From contig NZ_CP107903.1 in the NCBI RefSeq assembly GCF_036013955.1, forward strand, positions 7,006,001 to 7,070,000: a stretch of DNA of 64,000 bases, read 5' to 3'. A program made the translations under genes and the position numbers. This DNA comes from Streptomyces sp. NBC_00459 (lineage in GTDB: Bacteria; Actinomycetota; Actinomycetes; Streptomycetales; Streptomycetaceae). Position 1 is the first letter of the stretch; each line of letters begins with the position of its first letter. The notes beneath the pieces were generated by a model. That model was given only the letters and a program-made list of their open reading frames with translations, ran no database searches and was not told the origin of the DNA. Below, one piece after another: positions 33,901-41,447 of the stretch.

Positions 33901-34821
33901 CAGCGCCGACTCGGCGTAGAGCCGGTCGTTCTCCGACAGCTTGCCCTGCGTCTTGTTGTCCTCGGGCAGCGCCGCCGCGATGACCGCGCGCTGGATCGAC
34001 GCGTACTCCTTGGCCGAGGAGAAGGCGGCCAGTGAGCGCGTACGCGTGATCATCTCGGGGTTGCTGGTCGCCTCGGCCATGTCCTGGGAGAGGTCGAGCA
34101 ACTGGGTGACGAGCCGGTGGTAGGCCTCGACCGTCTGCGTCGAGTTGTTCCGGTCCTCGAAGGCGTTGCTTCGGATCTCGCTGAGATTGCCGAGCGCGGA
34201 GACGAGGCCCACCAGGCTGTCGCGAACACCCTGGAGGTTGCCGCTCTTGCTGGCGGCGTCGATCTCCTCGGAGCCGTCGATGAAGTTGGCGAGGGCCCGG
34301 TCGGTCTTGTCGCGTACGCCCTTGACGCTGTAGTCGGTGGCGGGGGCGCCGTGCGCGAGCGGACCGGCCGACTGGTCGCGCTCCTCCTGGAGCGCGGCGG
34401 AGAGCTCGGTCGCCTGCTTGGTGATGTCCGTCAGCAGCCGCATGTTGTCGAGCTGCTGGATGTCGTCCATGTTGTCGCTGATGCGCAGCGCGCCGAGCGA
34501 GGTCGCCGCGACCACGGGGAGCGCGAGCAGCGAGACCAGACGGGTCGAGATACGCCAGTTGCGCAGGGCTATTCGCGCACCGGGGCCGGTCGAACCCTTG
34601 GCGGGCTTCACCGGCGGCGCGGCGGGCGCGGGCCCACCGGTGGCCGAGCCCTTGCCGCCGGGCGCACCACTGCCGAGACGCGCCGACCGCTCGCCGTTGT
34701 CGCCGGTCAGAGCTGCCTGGCCCGGGTTCTGGGCGTGCTGGGGGGAGGAACCGTTACCGGCTCCGTTGTGTGGCTCCGGCTCCGCCGAAGCGCTGCCATC
34801 CCTCTTGAAACGTCCCTGCAC
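30955..34821 (-). CDS. cvnA: Conservon sensor protein CvnA, histidine-kinase-like (second cluster)
   Basis: 1288 residues. N-terminal disordered stretch (1-90), membrane segment about 93-112 (LVSLLALPVVAATSLGAL), NIT-type helical sensor, second membrane segment about 405-430 (IISGALILLVLGVSLVGAFVVA), HAMP, LDHLATRMRRNGENLL, and a GHKL domain with ELLENATSF and DTGIGLS. The tail of about 560 residues is Gly/Pro/Gln-rich and disordered, with several TGQF repeats, and ends in the same peptide type as the other CvnA. The sensor half is diverged from the first CvnA while the kinase half is conserved, implying different signals. Confidence 0.93.
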   Translation of the reverse strand: MQGRFKRDGSASAEPEPHNGAGNGSSPQHAQNPGQAALTGDNGERSARLGSGAPGGKGSATGGPAPAAPPVKPAKGSTGPGARIALRNWRISTRLVSLLALPVVAATSLGALRISDNMDDIQQLDNMRLLTDITKQATELSAALQEERDQSAGPLAHGAPATDYSVKGVRDKTDRALANFIDGSEEIDAASKSGNLQGVRDSLVGLVSALGNLSEIRSNAFEDRNNSTQTVEAYHRLVTQLLDLSQDMAEATSNPEMITRTRSLAAFSSAKEYASIQRAVIAAALPEDNKTQGKLSENDRLYAESALNSQDSELDSFKSIYGDGSEDLLKPIDDGSPTITAADVYAKRILDSKEGIQGLQKRSYKDWIDDDSAKIQQMKTIEITLLSEMEQKARELRNEAEQEAIISGALILLVLGVSLVGAFVVARSMIRSLRRLQDTATKVAQDRLPELVKQLSESDPQDVDTSVESVGVHSRDEIGQVAAAFDDVHREAVRLAAEQALLRGNVNAMFTNLSRRSQGLIQRQLSLISELESREADPDQLSSLFKLDHLATRMRRNGENLLVLAGEEPGRRWTRPVPLVDVLRAAASEVEQYERIELSSVPTTEVAGRVVNDLVHLLAELLENATSFSSPQTKVKVTGHALPDGRVLIEIHDTGIGLSPEDLAAINERLAAPPTVDVSVSRRMGLFVVGRLSQRHGIRIQLRPSDSGGTTALVMLPVDVAQGGKKPAPGKAGQGGAPAGGPAAAQAAAGVAAARRGGGQGAPAGGGLLGAGGAPRGQVGSGQGARAALPGRDAGGRPGGQGGAPRGPQGPGAPQQGGRPAPAGAGAGGFGGQAPGAPQGLQAAGGFGDGPGGRQGQDAFGNNGNTNGRQDSFGGSRGPVPPQRGEGQGGGRRPQLPPRGGARPELPGGNAPARPSWSDENAQPPVPRASLDTPRGHEEPDSTSRMPRVDDRHGPASTSEMPVVPRLDDLQNPGVTSEFARPDFNAPRPGGPSDTGQFPLPGYNGSGDTNGRQNNGSYVRSDVFGTPPGGPQNPQGNGQFTPSSYDSGSTGQFPVPTGYDSGSTGQFPAPTGFDGRGPVPRRQDPSSTGQFERPQPGAGRGPADFGGARPPVPPRPPQPEALPPAGPGDGRTPLYDTLETNWFHGQGQQGQQPPSNGSSSNGSNGNGSAPSQPSSVPAPPRPATAPAATGSWRTSPNDELVRQAERVRQPAAGGVTTSGLPRRVPRANLVPGTAQQQQHQSGPAVSRAPDDVRGRLTNLRRGIAQGRQAGTGSDQTGSFPSPTHQQER

Positions 34822-35429
34822 TAGCGTCGCAACCTCTGGACCAGGCGCCCTTCCGCGTGAACGGACGGACGGTGTCGGCGTCTAGGGGGCGCCCTGAAAT
34901 ACGCCCCCCATGGTGGTCGTGAGTAACCCGGCGCGGTTCCCCCTAACGTGCCGCCGCTCGGCGCTGCGTTCGCGCCCCCTGTGCGCCGGCTCGTCATCCC
35001 GCGGCGGTTCGTGGAATTCCAGCACAGTGCCGGATCTCCAACAAGGCCAACGGGTCACGGTGTGACGACGATGACGCCTCGTGAGCGTTGTGTCACGAGG
35101 CGTAGAAAGCGATTCCCCGCATACCGGACGAAAATCCACGAGTCGCATGGATAGTCCGGGTGTCCAGGTCGCCATGATCAGGAGCGGAATGAGGGCTTCA
35201 GTGAAGCAATGTCCGTTTCGTGGAGGGGGGTTGGGGGCCGGAATTGACCCGTTTGCCCATGGATTCGTGAGCAAACTCACATGCTGTTCGGGGGTCTCGA
35301 TGACCTCCCCGGGGAAGCGCGTGTTTAGCCTGACGCTTTACAGAGATGGCAAATCCGACAACCCGTGCGCGGACGGCGGCTCCCCGCCCGTCCGGGCGCC
35401 CGGACACGACAGGGTCGAGGGCTACAACA
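34822..35429. other. 608-base non-coding gap with two strong inverted repeats
   Basis: No convincing gene. It holds GGGGGCG (34885-34891)/CGCCCCC (34902-34908), 64-87 bases upstream of the second cvnA, and an 11-bp perfect repeat ACGCCTCGTGA (35074-35084)/TCACGAGGCGT (35093-35103) with an 8-base loop. Both divergent promoters (cvnA, minus; the 62-residue peptide gene, plus) must lie here. GC content is lower than in the genes. Confidence 0.6.
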
Positions 35430-35618
35430 GTGAAGACGACGACGATGTTCCACAACATCGCAAACCCGCGCCGCACGACGCTGGCGCACCTGACGGACGC
35501 CGACGAGCTGACGCCCGTCGAGCAGCCGGAACACTCCGTGGACCTCCCCACCCAGACCGCCAACCCCCGCCGCACCATTCTCATGGACGCCCCCGTCGCG
35601 GCCTCCGTCGGGGAGTAG
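35430..35618 (+). CDS. Small protein with two ANPRRT repeats, unknown function
   Basis: 62 residues from GTG 35430 (GAGG at 35417-35420); ATG 35445 is an alternative start. It contains IANPRRTTLAHL near the N-terminus and TANPRRTILMDAPV near the C-terminus, separated by an acidic, Pro-containing linker. There are no Cys or membrane segments. The two matching motifs suggest a duplicated binding site, or a modified or cleaved peptide, but no modifying enzyme is adjacent. It is divergent from the conservon. Confidence 0.65.
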   Translation: MKTTTMFHNIANPRRTTLAHLTDADELTPVEQPEHSVDLPTQTANPRRTILMDAPVAASVGE

Positions 35619-35827
35619 TACGCGCGAGTGCCGCCCGCTGCTCAGGGCGGACCCCGTGAATGTCCGTCTGTCAAGGGCGCCTGTGCCTCCTCGTGTCCGC
35701 TCTCCGCAGGGCGGAGGTCCACGAAGGGCTCGGGCGCCCTCGCCATATTGCGCGAGGCGCCCGGCCACGGCGCGTTAGCCTGGACCGTCAGACTCCAGCC
35801 GGACCAGCAGAGGGGCGCAGGAATCCC

Positions 35828-36604
35828 GTGCGCATCGCCAGATTCTCCATCGACGGGAACGTCGCCTTCGGCGCGGTCGAGGGCGACAAGCCGGACGAAC
35901 TAGTCCTCGACATCATCAAGGGCATCCCGTTCGCCGACTTCGAGCTCTCCGGCACGAAGGTCCCCCTCGACAAGGTCCGGCTGCTGCCGCCGGTGCTCCC
36001 CAACAAGGTCGTGGCCTACGGCCGCAACTACGCGGAGCACGCGAGGGAACTGGGCAACGAGGTACCCGACGTCCCGTTCGCCTTCTTCAAGCCGTCCACC
36101 TCGGTGATCGGCTCCGGCGACGACATCCGGTACCCCTCCTTCACCGAGGAACTGCACCACGAGGCCGAACTCGCCGTGGTCATCGGCCGGATGTGCCGCG
36201 AGGTCCCGCGCGAGCGCGTCAAGGACGTCATCCTCGGCTACACCTGCGCCAACGACATCACCGCGCGGGACGTCCAGAAGCGCGAGAAGCAGTGGGCCCG
36301 GGCGAAGGGCTTCGACACCAGCTGCCCCCTCGGCCCCTGGGTGGAGACGGACCTCGACCCGTCCGACCTCACGATCCAGCTCACGGTCAACGGCGAGCAA
36401 CGCCAACTGGGCCGCACCAGCGAGATGATCCACTCCATCGAGGACCTGATCGTCAACATCACCGAGGCCATGACGCTGCTCCCCGGCGACGTGATCCTCA
36501 CGGGCACCCCGGCAGGCGTCGGACCGCTCACCGTCGGCGACGAGGTCGCCGTCACCATCGAAGGCATCGGCACTCTCACCAACAAGGTTGTCAAGCGTGG
36601 CTAG
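35828..36604 (+). CDS. Fumarylacetoacetate hydrolase family protein
   Basis: 258 residues from GTG 35828 (AGGA six bases upstream). The FAH fold begins about residue 60 with VVAYGRNYAEHARE; metal-binding Glu residues lie in HHEAELAVVIG, followed by YTCANDITARDVQ and the terminal GDVILTGTPAGVG. Family members hydrolyse or decarboxylate beta-diketo acids or hydrate 2-oxo-enoates in aromatic catabolism; the substrate here is unknown. It overlaps gltX by 8 bases, an arrangement that I recall as conserved in Streptomyces. Confidence 0.9.
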   Translation: MRIARFSIDGNVAFGAVEGDKPDELVLDIIKGIPFADFELSGTKVPLDKVRLLPPVLPNKVVAYGRNYAEHARELGNEVPDVPFAFFKPSTSVIGSGDDIRYPSFTEELHHEAELAVVIGRMCREVPRERVKDVILGYTCANDITARDVQKREKQWARAKGFDTSCPLGPWVETDLDPSDLTIQLTVNGEQRQLGRTSEMIHSIEDLIVNITEAMTLLPGDVILTGTPAGVGPLTVGDEVAVTIEGIGTLTNKVVKRG

Positions 36605-38081
36605 CGCATCCGACCCCGCCGTCCGAGTACGGTTCTGCCCGTCGCCCACCGGTAACCCCCACGTGGGCCTGGTCCGTACGGCCCTGTTCAACTGGGCGTA
36701 CGCCCGCCACACCGGCGGCACCTTCGTCTTCCGCATCGAGGACACCGACGCGGCCCGCGACTCCGAGGAGTCGTACGAGCAGCTGCTGGACTCGTTGCGC
36801 TGGCTGGGCTTCGACTGGGACGAGGGCCCCGAGATCGGCGGCCCGCACGCCCCGTACCGCCAGTCGCAGCGCATGGACACCTACAAGGACGTGGCGGCCA
36901 GGCTCCTGGAAGCGGGCCGCGCCTACCACTGCTACTGCTCGACGGAGGAGCTGGACGCCCGCCGCGACGCCGCCCGCGCGGCCGGCCGGCCCTCCGGCTA
37001 CGACGGCCACTGCCGCGAACTGACCGACGAGCAGGTGTCGGCGTACACCGCCGAGGGCCGCAAGCCGATCGTCCGCTTCCGGATGCCCGACGAGACGATC
37101 ACCTTCACGGACCTGGTCCGCGGCGAACTGACCTTCACGGCCGAGAACGTCCCGGACTACGGGATCGTACGAGCCAACGGCGCACCCCTGTACACGCTGG
37201 TCAACCCGGTCGACGACGCGCTGATGGAGATCACGCACGTCCTGCGCGGCGAGGACCTGCTGTCGTCGACGCCGAGGCAGATCGCCCTGTACAAGGCGCT
37301 GATCGAACTGGGCGTCGCGAAGTCCGTGCCCTCCTTCGGTCACCTGCCGTACGTGATGGGCGAGGGCAACAAGAAGCTCTCGAAGCGCGACCCGGAGTCG
37401 TCGCTGAACCTCTACCGGGAGCGCGGCTTCCTCCCGGAGGGCCTGCTCAACTACCTCTCCCTCCTGGGCTGGTCGCTCTCGGCCGACCAGGACATCTTCG
37501 CGATCGACGAGATGGTCGCCGCCTTCGACGTGTCGGACGTGAACCCCAACCCGGCCCGCTTCGACCTGAAGAAGTGCGAGGCGATCAACGCCGACCACAT
37601 CCGGCTGCTGGACGTGAAGGACTTCACGGAGCGCTGCGCGCCCTGGCTCCGCGCCCCCTTCGCCCCCTGGGCGCCGGAGGACTTCGACGAGACGAAGTGG
37701 CTGGCGATCGCCCCGCACGCCCAGACCCGCCTGAAGGTCCTCTCGGAGATCACGGACAACGTCGACTTCCTGTTCCTGCCCGAGCCGGCCTCCGACGAGG
37801 CGTCGTGGGCAAAGGCGATGAAGGAGGGCAGCGACGCCCTGCTGATCACGGCGAGGGAGAAGCTGGAGGCCGCGGACTGGACCTCCGCCGAGTCCCTGAA
37901 GGAGGCCGTCCTGGCCGCCGGCGAGGCCCACGGCCTCAAGCTCGGCAAGGCCCAGGCCCCGGTCCGCGTGGCCGTCACCGGCCGCACGATCGGTCTGCCC
38001 CTCTTCGAGTCCCTGGAGATCCTGGGCAAGGAGAAGACGCTGGTCCGCATCGACGCGGCACTGGCGAAGCTGACGGCGTAG
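36597..38081 (+). CDS. gltX: Glutamyl-tRNA synthetase, probably non-discriminating
   Basis: 494-residue class I synthetase. The HIGH-type motif appears as PSPTGNPHVG near residue 15 and the KMSKS motif as KKLSKRDPES near residue 260. It charges tRNA-Glu; actinobacteria lack GlnRS, so it should also mischarge tRNA-Gln for GatCAB amidation. Translation starts at GTG 36597, overlapping the preceding gene. The tRNA-Glu and tRNA-Gln genes lie 1.5 kb downstream. A strong hairpin follows the stop. Confidence 0.95.
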   Translation: MASASDPAVRVRFCPSPTGNPHVGLVRTALFNWAYARHTGGTFVFRIEDTDAARDSEESYEQLLDSLRWLGFDWDEGPEIGGPHAPYRQSQRMDTYKDVAARLLEAGRAYHCYCSTEELDARRDAARAAGRPSGYDGHCRELTDEQVSAYTAEGRKPIVRFRMPDETITFTDLVRGELTFTAENVPDYGIVRANGAPLYTLVNPVDDALMEITHVLRGEDLLSSTPRQIALYKALIELGVAKSVPSFGHLPYVMGEGNKKLSKRDPESSLNLYRERGFLPEGLLNYLSLLGWSLSADQDIFAIDEMVAAFDVSDVNPNPARFDLKKCEAINADHIRLLDVKDFTERCAPWLRAPFAPWAPEDFDETKWLAIAPHAQTRLKVLSEITDNVDFLFLPEPASDEASWAKAMKEGSDALLITAREKLEAADWTSAESLKEAVLAAGEAHGLKLGKAQAPVRVAVTGRTIGLPLFESLEILGKEKTLVRIDAALAKLTA

Positions 38082-38092
38082 CACGGCACCCA

Positions 38093-38129
38093 AACGCGGG
38101 GCGGCGGCCGTGGTCGCCCGCCCCGCGTT
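38093..38129 (+). terminator. Terminator after gltX
   Basis: 12-bp stem AACGCGGGGCGG (38093-38104) with CCGCCCCGCGTT (38118-38129), loop 13, then GTTCGT; 12 bases after the gltX stop. Confidence 0.85.
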
Positions 38130-38202
38130 GTTCGTGCGGTGGTTATGGCATGTTCACAAATGATTCATGAGGGCGCTCGCCGCTCGCGGAATCGTCGCGA
38201 TC

Positions 38203-38712
38203 ATGACTTCTCGGAGAAGGACACTGCGAGTCACCGTCCCCGTGGGGCTGGGCGCCCTCATGCTCGCCGCCGCGGGCTCCCTGTCCACCGCGTCCGCCGA
38301 GACCTGGTGGTCGTACTCGAACGAGCGCACCGGTGCCTGTATCACCTCGTCGACCGTGAGCGACGCGGTCTGGGGAGCCACCTGCAACGACGCCCTCGAC
38401 ACCCGTAACTGGTCCTGGGGCAGCGACACGTACACCAACGTCTACGGGGTCAACCGCAGGTTCGTTAGCAGGGCCAACGGCGAATGCCTCACCACCGACG
38501 AGAAGACCGTCACCAACTCGGTCTGGACCAGCCCTTGCGGGAGCGCGGGCGGGCAGTGGTGGAACGGCGACGACCACAGGTTCCGGAACGCCAACGGCAA
38601 CTACCTGCGCACCTCCTCCAGCGGTGACGGCCTCTACACCAGCCCGTACAGCGTGGTCGAGCAGTACGGCATCGAACCGTCCCGGTTCACGTGGTGGGGC
38701 CAGCACGACTGA
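38203..38712 (+). CDS. Small secreted protein, unknown function
   Basis: 169 residues. A Sec signal peptide (LGALMLAAAGSLSTASA) predicts cleavage near residue 32, before ETWWSYSNERTG. The mature part has four Cys and repeated motifs like RTGACITSS, NGECLTTDE and NGNYLRTSS, each followed by W and a short loop, suggesting a beta-trefoil (ricin-type lectin) fold with weak repeats; this is inference. No ribosome site is clear; ATG 38167 in the same frame is an alternative start. It stands alone after the gltX terminator. Confidence 0.75.
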   Translation: MTSRRRTLRVTVPVGLGALMLAAAGSLSTASAETWWSYSNERTGACITSSTVSDAVWGATCNDALDTRNWSWGSDTYTNVYGVNRRFVSRANGECLTTDEKTVTNSVWTSPCGSAGGQWWNGDDHRFRNANGNYLRTSSSGDGLYTSPYSVVEQYGIEPSRFTWWGQHD

Positions 38713-38742
38713 CCGTTCCGCTCGGGCGGTACCGTCGGTGTC

Positions 38743-39474
38743 ATGACGATCCGAGCCGTGGTCTGGGACATCGACGACACCCTCTTCGACTACACCACGG
38801 CGAACCGCGCCGGCATGCGGGAGCAGCTCGCCGTCGAGGGCCTGCTCGACGGGTACGCCACCGTCGAGCAGGCCCTCGACCGCTGGCAGGAGGCCACCGA
38901 CCGGCAGTGGGCGCGGTTCGCGGCGGGGGAGGTCGACTTCCAGGGGCAGCGCCGTGAGCGGGTGCGGACGTTCCTGGGCGAGGAGCTGACCGACGCAGAG
39001 GCCGACGCCTGGTTCGACCGCTACGTCGTGCACTACGAGGCCGCGTGGGCGCTCTTCCCGGACGTGCTGCCCGTCCTCGACCTCCTCGCCGCCAGCCACC
39101 GGCACGGGGTGCTCTCCAACTCCAGCCTCCGCGTGCAGGACCGCAAGCTGCGCGTGCTCGGCGTCCGCGACCGTTTCGAGGCGGTCCTGTGCGCGGCCGA
39201 GCTGGGTGTCCACAAGCCGGACGCCCAGGCCTTCCACGCCGCCTGCGACGCCCTGGGCCTGTCTCCGGAGCAGGTGGCGTACGTCGGTGACCATCCGGAG
39301 ATCGACGGACGGGGCGCCGTCGACGCCGGGATGCTGTCCGTGTGGATCGACCGCGGCGGCCCCGGCGGCGCGGAGCAGGCTTCCACCGGCCCGCACCGGA
39401 TCGCCTCTCTCGCCGAACTCCCCGCGATCCTCGGCGCCGATACCCGTTTTGGAGCGCCGTCCACCTTCGGGTAA
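38743..39474 (+). CDS. HAD-superfamily hydrolase
   Basis: 243 residues. Motif I WDIDDTLFDY with nucleophile Asp about 9 and acid/base Asp about 11; motif II LSNSS; motif III Lys in HKPDAQAF; motif IV VGDHPEIDGRGA. An alpha-helical cap lies between I and II. It is most like the phosphoglycolate phosphatase/YjjG subclass and should dephosphorylate a small cytoplasmic metabolite. It starts 30 bases after the secreted protein gene and ends 91 bases before the tRNA cluster. Confidence 0.88.
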   Translation: MTIRAVVWDIDDTLFDYTTANRAGMREQLAVEGLLDGYATVEQALDRWQEATDRQWARFAAGEVDFQGQRRERVRTFLGEELTDAEADAWFDRYVVHYEAAWALFPDVLPVLDLLAASHRHGVLSNSSLRVQDRKLRVLGVRDRFEAVLCAAELGVHKPDAQAFHAACDALGLSPEQVAYVGDHPEIDGRGAVDAGMLSVWIDRGGPGGAEQASTGPHRIASLAELPAILGADTRFGAPSTFG

Positions 39475-39565
39475 TGTTCTTCCTGCGCCGCCGGAGAGCG
39501 GGCCGAAAGGCCGGGAACCGGGGGTGCAAGCTAGAACAGGAGCTCCGCAGGGGCTCGCGTTCCAG

Positions 39566-39637
39566 TGGCCTATGGTGTAATTGGCAGCACGACGGTTTCT
39601 GGTTCCGTTAGTCTTGGTTCGAGTCCAGGTAGGCCAG
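39566..39637 (+). tRNA. tRNA-Gln (CTG), copy 1
   Basis: 72 nt, acceptor TGGCCTA pairs with TAGGCCA, discriminator G, anticodon loop TTCTGGT (anticodon CTG), T-loop TTCGAGT. The anticodon stem ACGGT/TCCGT has a T-T mismatch at 31:39, unlike copy 2. CCA is not encoded. Confidence 0.93.
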
Positions 39638-39686
39638 CTCGCAGATTGCTTCAAATCTGCACCCGTGGAGATCAGAATCCACACAA

Positions 39687-39759
39687 GCCCCCGTTGTGTA
39701 GCGGCCTAGCACGCTGCCCTCTCACGGCAGTAGCGCCGGTTCGAATCCGGTCGGGGGTA
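39687..39759 (+). tRNA. tRNA-Glu (CTC), copy 1
   Basis: 73 nt, acceptor GCCCCCG with CGGGGGT (G1-T72 wobble), discriminator A, anticodon CTC in the loop CCTCTCA, T-loop TTCGAAT. CCA not encoded. Confidence 0.95.
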
Positions 39760-39821
39760 CAGATCCTTCCCGGAGGGTCAGACCGGGTCGCACCCGCTGA
39801 CTCTCATGCAGGATCGCTAGG

Positions 39822-39894
39822 GCCCCCGTTGTGTAGCGGCCTAGCACGCTGCCCTCTCACGGCAGTAGCGCCGGTTCGAATCCGGTCGGGGGTA
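39822..39894 (+). tRNA. tRNA-Glu (CTC), copy 2
   Basis: Identical in sequence to the copies at 39687 and 40008; 73 nt, anticodon CTC. Confidence 0.95.
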
Positions 39895-39914
39895 CGATTT
39901 ACTCTAAATCGCCT

Positions 39915-39986
39915 TGGTCTATGGTGTAATTGGCAACACTACGGTTTCTGGTACCGTCATTCTTGGTTCGAGTCCAGGTAGACCAG
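39915..39986 (+). tRNA. tRNA-Gln (CTG), copy 2
   Basis: 72 nt, acceptor TGGTCTA with TAGACCA, anticodon CTG, anticodon stem ACGGT/ACCGT fully paired. It differs from copy 1 in the acceptor, anticodon stem and variable region. Confidence 0.95.
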
Positions 39987-40007
39987 CTCAGATCCACTCA
40001 AGATCTT

Positions 40008-40080
40008 GCCCCCGTTGTGTAGCGGCCTAGCACGCTGCCCTCTCACGGCAGTAGCGCCGGTTCGAATCCGGTCGGGGGTA
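40008..40080 (+). tRNA. tRNA-Glu (CTC), copy 3
   Basis: Third identical tRNA-Glu; 73 nt, anticodon CTC, last of the five-gene array, followed by a terminator at 40093. Confidence 0.95.
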
Positions 40081-40092
40081 CGTCAGGCACAG

Positions 40093-40118
40093 TGGCCCTC
40101 CGCTTCGGCGGGGGGCCA
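40093..40118 (+). terminator. Terminator of the tRNA array
   Basis: TGGCCCTCCGC (40093-40103), loop TTCG, GCGGGGGGCCA (40108-40118), one T-G pair, then TTCT. Confidence 0.8.
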
Positions 40119-40173
40119 TTCTGCATGTGCGGTCATGTGTGGGCGTCCTGCGGCCACGTGCCCAGGCGCCCGC

Positions 40174-40815
40174 CTACAGCCCGTACCGCCGCGCCGACTC
40201 CTCCTCCTGGGCCAGCCGGTGCAGTGCCGTGAGCACCGGTTCGAAGAGCACGGTCGCCGCGACCGCCGTCTCGACCCGCTCCGCGTCCGACGCGTGCGTC
40301 TCCAGATAGTCCAGGTCCCGTCTCGCCACCTGGTGCATCAACTCCGCGTACGGCGCCATCAGTTCGGCGTCCCAGGGATACCCCAGCCGGATCAGCGCGG
40401 CCACCGCCACCACCAGCGAGCGGTGCACGGGGGAGAGAGGGCTCAGCTCACGCGCGGTCTCCCAGCCGAGGCTCGCCAGCAGTCGGTCCACCTCCCGGCG
40501 GGCGGCGACCACGGCGGGGTCCTCCTCGTCCGGCTCGGCGCCCTGCGGCAACGCCCACAAGGCCGCGCCCAGGCGGATCGTGCGGCCCAGGGAATCGTCG
40601 TCGACGTGGCCGAGCACCTCACGGGCGGTGGCGACCGGGATACGGCCCACCTGGATCAGCGCACGCACCAGTCGCAGTCGGCGCAGATGACCCTCGTCGT
40701 ACTCCGCGGTCGTCGTGTTGATCTGCCGGCCGGGCGCCAACAGCCCCTCGCGCAGGTAGTACTTGATCGTGGCGGTGGACACACCGCTGCGCTCGCTCAA
40801 CTCGGCCAGCCGCAT
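40174..40815 (-). CDS. MerR-family transcriptional regulator
   Basis: 213 residues from ATG 40815 (GGAAAGG eight bases upstream). N-terminal MerR winged helix: MRLAELSERSGVSTATIKYYLREGLL and the GRQINTTTAEYDEGHLRRLRLVRALI segment. The C-terminal effector part is helical, without the Cys motifs of metal sensors, so it probably senses a small molecule or acts through a partner. It is divergent from the DUF4188 gene, 97 bases away, which is its likeliest target. Confidence 0.88.
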   Translation of the reverse strand: MRLAELSERSGVSTATIKYYLREGLLAPGRQINTTTAEYDEGHLRRLRLVRALIQVGRIPVATAREVLGHVDDDSLGRTIRLGAALWALPQGAEPDEEDPAVVAARREVDRLLASLGWETARELSPLSPVHRSLVVAVAALIRLGYPWDAELMAPYAELMHQVARRDLDYLETHASDAERVETAVAATVLFEPVLTALHRLAQEEESARRYGL

Positions 40816-40883
40816 GCCTTGTGCCTTTCCTCGGACAACGGCACGATCCAAGCACGCGGTGGTCGGATAGTGCCGCTAGCCAA

Positions 40884-40898
40884 CGGGACGCGGTCCCG
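40884..40898. promoter_or_regulatory. Palindrome in the MerR-DUF4188 gap
   Basis: CGGGAC-GCG-GTCCCG, 6-bp arms, 15 bases before the DUF4188 ATG. It could be part of the MerR operator; the arms are short and GC-rich, so chance is possible. Confidence 0.35.
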
Positions 40899-40912
40899 AC
40901 GGGGGAGGTTCC

Positions 40913-41413
40913 ATGTTCGCGAAGCCCAACGCGGGCCGTACGACAGCGGCAGCCGAGGGGGATGTCGTCGTTCTGCTCATCGGAATGCGCATCAACCATT
41001 TCTGGGCCGTGCATCACTGGCTCCCGGTGTTCACGGCCATGCCGCGGATGCTGCGGGAGCTGACGAAGGATCCTTCGCGCGGGCTGCTGAAACACGTGAT
41101 GCTGACGGCGTCGCCACGGACGTACTACGTCGTCCAGTACTGGGAGTCCAAGGAGAAGCTGTACGCGTACGCCTCGGCGTCGGACATGTTCCATCACAAG
41201 GCGTGGGGTGCCCTCAACCGCAAGGAGCGGGAGGGGAAGGTTCGGCAGCATGTGGGGCTGTGGCACGAGACGTATGTGGTGCCTGAGGGGTCGTACGAGT
41301 CGATCTACGCGGACATGCCGGCGTTCGGGCTGGCGGCGGCGCACGGGGTGTTGCCGGTGGAGCGGCGGGGGCGTACCGGTAAGGAGCGGTTTGCTCATCG
41401 GTCGGCGCCGTAG
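40913..41413 (+). CDS. DUF4188 domain protein
   Basis: 166 residues. It has the DUF4188 pattern: VVVLLIGMRINHFWAVHHWL, YYVVQYWESKEKLYAYA, FHHKAWGALNR and GLWHETYVV, an antiparallel ferredoxin-like fold related to monooxygenase/dimeric alpha-beta barrel proteins. The conserved His and Trp residues hint at haem or small-substrate chemistry, but function is unknown. GGGGAGG precedes the ATG at 40913. It is divergent from the MerR regulator, which suggests induction by a chemical cue. Confidence 0.85.
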   Translation: MFAKPNAGRTTAAAEGDVVVLLIGMRINHFWAVHHWLPVFTAMPRMLRELTKDPSRGLLKHVMLTASPRTYYVVQYWESKEKLYAYASASDMFHHKAWGALNRKEREGKVRQHVGLWHETYVVPEGSYESIYADMPAFGLAAAHGVLPVERRGRTGKERFAHRSAP

Positions 41414-41447
41414 GGGTTCTGTTGTGGGGCGGGTGCGGGTGCGCTGT

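Noticed and set aside
30646..34035. A 1129-codon plus-strand frame opposite the second cvnA
   Set aside because: Same reason; it follows the codon bias of the minus-strand gene.
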